From Luscinia megarhynchos (taxonomy: Eukaryota > Chordata > Aves > Passeriformes > Turdidae), in assembly GCA_034336665.1 (NCBI GenBank), contig CM067565.1, forward strand, positions 81,222,858 through 81,286,857: a stretch of 64,000 nt of DNA, read 5' to 3'. Below are positions 59,117-64,000 of this stretch, piece after piece. The first letter of the stretch is position 1. Each line of letters opens with the position of its first letter. The position numbers were made by a program, and so were the translations under genes. The notes below the pieces were generated by a model. That model was not told the DNA's origin, did no database searches, and worked only from the letters and a program-made list of their open reading frames with translations.

Positions 59117-62100
59117 GTAAGCGCTCCCGGTGCCCTGTGCCCTGCTCTCGCCCCGTCTTCCCTGCATTCCCCCGTTCCTCGCTGCCAAGGGATGGATAGG
59201 TCCTGGGGAGGCTGCGCCCATCCCTGTTGCCTTATCCCCGTGCCGTCCAGGTTGCAGTGGTTGCAGGGCTCCTGGGGTAGTTGTTTTTCCTCCCATGTGC
59301 CCCTCACGCACTTCACTGTCCCATCAGGCTGGAGGGCAGGAAGTCTTGGCGGATTAGCGGAGATGAGCTTTCCCCCGGGGCTGAGATGAGACAGAAAAGC
59401 CCTGCCCCAGAGCCTGGCTATGGAGGGCTCAGCTTTTGAGATGCCTGTGCTGATGCAGTTGAGTGCGGGGAGCTGGGAACTCACTCTCTCGTTTACCAGA
59501 GGGGAAACGGAGGCTGGGAGAGGGGAAGTGACTCATGAAGGGCCACACAGCCAGGCAAAGCTGGGACAAGGCTGGGATCAGGACCCAGGGCTCTCGGCAC
59601 CCCACCCTCCAAGTCTGAGCTCTAGCAGGCTCAGAGGTACGAATTCCACAGTGCCAGAGCCCGGGAGACCCCCTGCGTGGATGGGATGGCATCTCGGAGA
59701 CGTCGCAGTTTCTGGCAAGAACAGGCAGGAACTCCTTGGGATTTAACCCTGACCTGCAACAGCTGGTTTCCCGGCAGGATAGCGCTAGGGAGAGCCGCGC
59801 AGCCCACTGCCAAAACCCTCATCTTCATTGCCAATAAAGGCCAGGCACAGCCTCGCAAGAGGTGCCGCTTCCTCCGGCACGCCAGCAGCTCCTCGCTGGG
59901 CGGCCGGAGCCTGCGCAGCCCAAAGGGCAGCGGCATGGGGGCTCCCCTCTTTTACATAAGGGACACGTGCTGGGCACGGCCGTGTGGCACTCTCGGGGGC
60001 TGCCAGGATCGGCGCTCCTCCCTGTCCAGCATGAGCGTGTGGGGCTGAAAGCGGTGGGCAGGCTGCAAGATGGAGCTTTGGGAGGGAAAGAGGGAGCTGG
60101 GGGGCAGGGGAGAACATGTGGGATGGCAGCTGGGGGAGAGGAGGGACACCATCTCCCACACAGAGCTTTCCCAAGCGTGCCCCGCAGCCCTTGGATTCGC
60201 CCTTCACTCCTGCCCCGTAGGAATGAGGCTCCTCCGGGATGAGCACAGTGCTGCCTCGGAGGGTCTGGCCCCTCTCGTCTTGTTCGTGGGAAGTCACTGG
60301 CGCCTGTGCTGTGGGAATGCGGCAAGCATATGCGCCGTGTTAATTTTGCTTTTAGAGGGGGAAAGAAGTGTTTGCAGAGGCGGCAGCTGAGGCTGCTGCG
60401 CTCGTGTCACGTGTGGCTTTGCTCATGTCACCAAGCCTGGGGTCCTGCTAGGGAGCGTTTCGCACAGCACCTCATGGATGCTGGGGCAGGCGCAGCTTCT
60501 TCTCCCAGGCTTCGGTTGCTGAGGGAGTTTGTTGTTTTGCCGGATCGGGGACCCAGCTCCAGCCAGAGGGACCGAGGAGCGGGGGGAGTCCCGGTGGAGC
60601 AGCTCTGCGGGAAGGATGAAGTCATCGTTGTGCTGGCAGCCCTGCTTTCCTGCGGCTGACGGATCGTGAGACAGGGACTTTAAATAAAGCTCCCGTGTCA
60701 CCTGCAGGCTCGTCTCCCACAGCTGAGCCCTAGGGGCCAGCGTGAGACATTACTGCACAGAACTTTTTAGGGTCTTATGCCTCACAGGCACTTCACATTT
60801 AGCTCCCTATCATTCCCTAAATATGCATCCGAACCTCTCAGCCCCGTGGTCAGGCGAGGAGGTGCCGTCCCCTTCTGATACCATCCTGCTGAGTTCTCAC
60901 TGTGACTGCTGGGCTGTGATTCAGCCTTGTACCCAGACTGTTCTTCCTGCTAGGGATGGGATGCTGTGGCATGTGGCAGTGGTCTGTCCTCTGCAGCCAC
61001 GTGCCAAGCTTAGCAGGCCCTTGGAAAGGTCCAGTGGTGCTGTGCTCCTAGACGTTCTAGAGCTGTTGGGCCATTTGTAGAGCTCTGAGCCTTTTGGTGG
61101 CAGCACCTTTATGCTGGGGGCTGCCATTCGTGTCAGGACTCTTCTGCAGTCCTGGAGAGATGGTGGGAAGCCATGTTCAGTGCAGGGAGGGAGTTCTGAT
61201 TTGCCTAGGTCCATTTCCCTTGGACAGCTTCCTCAGTTTGGAGTGGCCGGAGCAGCGGCAGGCTGGCTCTGGCTGATCCCACACCCTGTTTGTGGTGGTC
61301 TCAGAAGAGGGGTTGTCAGGGCAGCACACATTGTCCAGCACCCTGTTTCTGTTGCCCTGTGCCTGCTTGGATGGCTGTTACAGAGACAGCAAGGTAGCCC
61401 CAGGAAGGGAGTGGAACGAGGTCCCTAAATTAGCCTGTTGTATCCAAGCCCAAGAAAAGATCCATCTGTAGAGAATGAGGCTTAATGCCCTTGGGCATGA
61501 TCCAAACAATCCCACGCACCTCTCCTCCTGGGGCTGTGCTGCATCAAGGATAAGGTAATGTGGAATTCATCCTGGACATCCTCTCTGCCTGGCTGCAGTT
61601 CCTGGACTTCCTTCCTCCTGCCTCTCCTGCTTCCACCCTCACCCCTGTCCTTTGGAAGCCCTTCCCTGCAAACCAGCTGCCCCTTTAACTCATCTCCCAG
61701 CTAGGCTGAGATCAGGGATCAGCAGCTGAGAGGATTCAAGTTCATGATGTTGGAGTTAATGTCATCCTGTGCCCTCATGCCCCTGCCCTACTGTCCTGGA
61801 AGAGGGCAGAGGAGTCTCACTCTGAACATCCTCAGATGACCAGGGACCACTGGTGATCACTTAACGGGTTTCTGCTGGCTTTGGAGTCAATTCAAGGAGG
61901 GAAAAGGGTGTTGGGGTTACTGGGAGCTGAAACGGAGAAGGCACTGAGCAAAGCAGGCTTAGGAGCTCTTGCCACTCACTGAACACGTGGTGGGAGCTGT
62001 GGGTGCTGTTCGGAGGAGCCTGGCCTAGATCCATAAGGAGGGGATGGGCAAGAGCTCAGCCTAGCAGCGTCTGGGTACGGCCAGCAGCCGCCTCTGGCAC

Positions 62101-64000
62101 GGGGAGCTGGGTGAGTGCTCCTCTGTGCCCTTGGCTGCTGGGACAGTTAAGCACTACCAGGCTTACAGCTGTGCCTTCCTGCCTCTAGGTCTTCCTCAGG
62201 AAGGATGTGGATGTGGAGGAGAAGCAGCAGGAGCCTGGGAGTGTTCAGGCCAGTGTTTTCTGCTCTCCAGTGGACAGATGTTCTCCCTTCTATGCGGTAT
62301 GTCCCCCTGCTCTCAACATTAGGGGCCATGACATGCAGCTTGGAGCTGAGCAGTGAGGCTGGTCACTCCTGGTGTGCCCAGGTGTGGATGGAGCCTTGCG
62401 TCTTTCAGTGAGTGCAGGAACAAGCTGGGCGTGATGGGGCAAGGAATCAGTCCCCCAGGCTGGTTTTATTGCTTCCAGGGGAGGCAGATTATGGGCTCCT
62501 CCAGCCCTGGCTGAGCCAAGTGACTAAAGGTCACAGAGTCGCAGGAGGGCCTGAGAATCTGTGTTGCTATTTAAAACAAAACAAAACAAAACAAAAAAAA
62601 CCCAGAAGATTTCTGTAGTTCTTGTGGTTAAGTAGAACAGGCATTGGAAAGTGAGTCCCATGCTGTCAGCAGGGCAGCACATGCCAGAGTGTTTAGAGAG
62701 CCTGAAACAGTTGCCCGAACCCCACCGCTCCACAGGCTCCTGGAAAATTGCTCCCTGGTGGGCTCAGCTAAGACCCTGTGGGGCAGCTCACACCCAGCCC
62801 TCTCAAGGAGGAAGGGCTGGCCCCAGGAGCAATTTCTGCCTGCTGAGAGGAAGCAGCAAGCCCTGCACCTTCGGGCTCCTCCTGAAAATGCTGTTTCCTG
62901 TTTGCCACCAGTTAGTATGCAGTCAGATCCCCATCCCTGGGCACAAGGGTGGGAAGTAAGTGCCCGGGTGATGGTGCTGTCCCCTGGGCTGCATGCAGCT
63001 GGGCCCAGGGCTGAGTTTGGAGAAGGGCCAGCACTTTCATTGGCTGACCTTTGCTGTCACCCCTGGCAGAGCTGGAACTCTGACAGAGGGTTTCGTCAGC
63101 GTCAACTGCCCACAGGGCAAAATCCCAAGGGAGATGCTGCGCTCCCTGCCCCCTCCAGCCACTCACCGGAGATGGGGGCCTTGGGTGCCACCAAAGGAGT
63201 GGTGGGGCTTACCAGGAACCTGCCCCATGGCCCCTCCATCCCATCTCCTGGCAGCATCCCCCTGCATGACATCAAAAAGATGTTACAGACGTGAATGCTC
63301 CTCGCAGGGATGCACTGCCTCAGGCTGGAGGGGCAGCAAGCACTGCATCCATCTCCAGTGTGGGTGCTGGGACCAGTCCAGGTGGTGGGTGCCATCCCAA
63401 CAGCCTGGAATGACCTAGGGAGTGACCCACTTGAGGGACAGTTGCTGGGGTTGCAAAAGCCACCAGTGTGGCCGTGGTAGAGGGAAATGGTACCTCAGTG
63501 TGCTGGAGGAGAACCCCAAGCATGTAAGTGGAGGAGTGGAATCAAGAATAAGGCATGCTGACTTACTTCATTTGGGTTTCTGAACTGTTCCTGGGAGGTG
63601 ATGGGGACGGCTCCCTGGGAAAGCACACTGACACCCCCCACCCCGCCTCTGCTCCCCCCAGCTGGCAGGATCCCCAGTGCCATCACCCCAGAAAGAGAGC
63701 CCTAAGGGCAAGGAGTCTGCTGCAGCACCAAGATGCAGTGGGAGAAGTGGCATGGGAGCAGCCCCTCTCCTTGACCTGAGTCCTCTGATAGCCCAGTTCA
63801 ACCGGGAGATGCTGCAGGTGAGGTGGGCTGGGGCACTTGCCCAGGGGCTGCACGGGAAGTGGGATGGATGGAGAGCCACCGGCAGCCTTTCATGTGAGCT
63901 GTGGGGTGGGGTGCGCCGCAGGGAGGGTTGAGCTCCCAGCCCGAGCGAAGCCATGGTTGTGGCATGAGATCATGTTTGGCTGCCTCTGCCTGGCTGTCAG
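58709..64000 (+). CDS. Unrecognised gene, 5' part (runs off the window)
   Basis: Exon 1 (58709-59116, 136 codons, donor gtaagc) is clearly protein-like. It starts MSGSTARKVQPFTISTRLS, has a block SHRGLRRSINERISLYLAHA, a Ser/Pro/Gly-rich linker, NRSSLARSIKKITLSNWYG, and a poly-Asn stretch. No signal peptide or membrane segment is seen. It looks like a disordered cytosolic, perhaps cytoskeleton-associated, protein. Candidate later exons, all phase 0 at both ends, are 62189-62296 (VFLRKDVDVEEKQQE...) and 63662-63817 (...PLLDLSPLIAQFNREMLQ, donor gtgagg). A block at 63070-63294 also enters in phase 0 but runs to a stop after PLHDIKKMLQT. It could be an alternative last exon. I do not recognise the family, and I recall no such gene between CAPN11/MYMX and SLC29A1 in human. 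The first exon is firm; the later ones are tentative. Confidence 0.6.
59117..62188 (+). other. First intron of the unrecognised gene
   Basis: No further exon is convincing here. AATAAA hexamers lie at 59833-59838 and 60683-60688 and could end MYMX transcripts or a short form of the downstream gene. A MIR-like SINE relic is at 59490-59630. The frame 59677-60048 has a Ser/Arg-rich end but cannot join exon 1 in frame. Confidence 0.5.
59490..59630 (+). mobile_element. MIR (CORE-SINE) relic
   Basis: The order of words GAAACGGAGGCTGGGAGAGG, AAGTGACTCATG, GGCCACACAGCCAG, CTGGGATCAGGACCCAGG follows the MIR consensus. The consensus carries, in the same order, a gaaactgaggc block, a tRNA-like gagagg-aagtgact block, a gtcacacagc block and a gggattc-aacccagg block. 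It is an ancient amniote SINE, old and diverged. Match is from memory of the consensus. Confidence 0.7.
62189..62296 (+). CDS. Candidate exon 2 of the unrecognised gene
   Basis: This is 108 bases (36 codons) between GCCTCTAG and gtatgt, phase 0 on both sides, open in the frame that continues exon 1. It encodes a charged, Cys-containing segment KDVDVEEKQQEPGSVQ followed by SPVDRCSPFYA. There is no independent support beyond splice sites and frame. Confidence 0.45.
62573..62600. repeat. AAAAC pentamer microsatellite
   Basis: Four AAAAC units run into a short poly-A tract. This is a simple repeat, possibly the tail of an old retroposed sequence. Confidence 0.8.
63070..63294 (+). CDS. Candidate alternative terminal exon of the unrecognised gene
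   Basis: The acceptor CCCCTGGCAG opens a frame of 74 codons then TGA, rich in Pro, Ser and Gly, ending SIPLHDIKKMLQT. It joins in frame to the preceding candidate exon. Splicing onward from the only nearby donor (gtgaat after CAGAC) would not keep the frame of the next candidate exon, so a terminal exon is the simpler reading. Confidence 0.3.
   Translation, partial: SWNSDRGFRQRQLPTGQNPKGDAALPAPSSHSPEMGALGATKGVVGLTRNLPHGPSIPSPGSIPLHDIKKMLQT
63662..63817 (+). CDS. Candidate further exon of the unrecognised gene
   Basis: This is 52 codons between CCCCCCAG and gtgagg, phase 0 at both ends. It starts with a Ser/Pro/Lys-rich segment (SPVPSPQKESPKGKES) and ends with a well-formed helical-looking stretch PLLDLSPLIAQFNREMLQ. 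It can follow 62189-62296 directly in frame. Confidence 0.45.

Noticed and set aside
59677..60048. Frame ending in a Ser/Arg-rich segment (RKRCRFLRHASSSS), considered as an exon of the unrecognised gene
   Set aside because: The only acceptor near its start enters in the wrong phase for exon 1, and no donor follows. It was left as intron.
62912..62955. 44-nt exon-like block with CACCAG acceptor and gtaagt donor
   Set aside because: Including it would push the following candidate exons out of their coherent frame. It was not supported.
1..64000. CRISPR arrays, bacterial operons, tRNA or rRNA genes
   Set aside because: No regularly spaced repeats, ribosome-binding sites or cloverleaf-type sequences were seen. 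The window is vertebrate nuclear DNA.

Overview
The window is vertebrate nuclear DNA and almost certainly from a bird. It has GT-AG introns of bird-like small size, a CR1 LINE tail, an insertion matching a common avian endogenous-retrovirus repeat, and a calpain that reads as the avian mu/m-type calpain. I cannot name the species.

All recognised genes lie on the + strand. In order they are TMEM63B (start codon 19229, stop 35509), CAPN11 (42981-51072), the fusogenic micropeptide gene MYMX (58142-58330), and the 5' part of a gene I do not recognise (start codon 58709, running off the right edge). As I recall the human map, TMEM63B, CAPN11 and MYMX are also neighbours on 6p21.1, which supports the CAPN11 and MYMX names. 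Every exon join proposed for TMEM63B (23 coding exons, 832 codons) and CAPN11 (21 coding exons, 705 codons) keeps frame.

Positions 1-19206 hold no recognisable exon and most likely belong to TMEM63B intron 1. This stretch carries a CT microsatellite, a CR1 fragment, an ERV-derived insertion and two AT-rich, motif-dense patches that look like enhancers. The TMEM63B 3' UTR runs to about 37.0 kb (canonical poly(A) signal) or about 37.9 kb. Positions 40.2-43.0 kb hold CpG-rich candidate promoters and 5' non-coding exons for CAPN11. Between CAPN11 and MYMX, a cluster of seven CAGCTG E-boxes with a TEAD and a perfect MEF2 motif (53.9-54.5 kb) looks like a muscle enhancer. A CpG-rich block at about 57.9-59.1 kb covers both MYMX and the first exon of the last gene.

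The most notable items are the bird MYMX, with the AxLyCxL fusion motif but a short C-terminus; a 25-bp minisatellite that has copied a CAPN11 splice donor four times; a U12-type (minor spliceosome) intron in the CAPN11 EF-hand region; the conserved Q/R-editing codon and 39-nt cassette exon of TMEM63B; and the unrecognised gene at the right edge.
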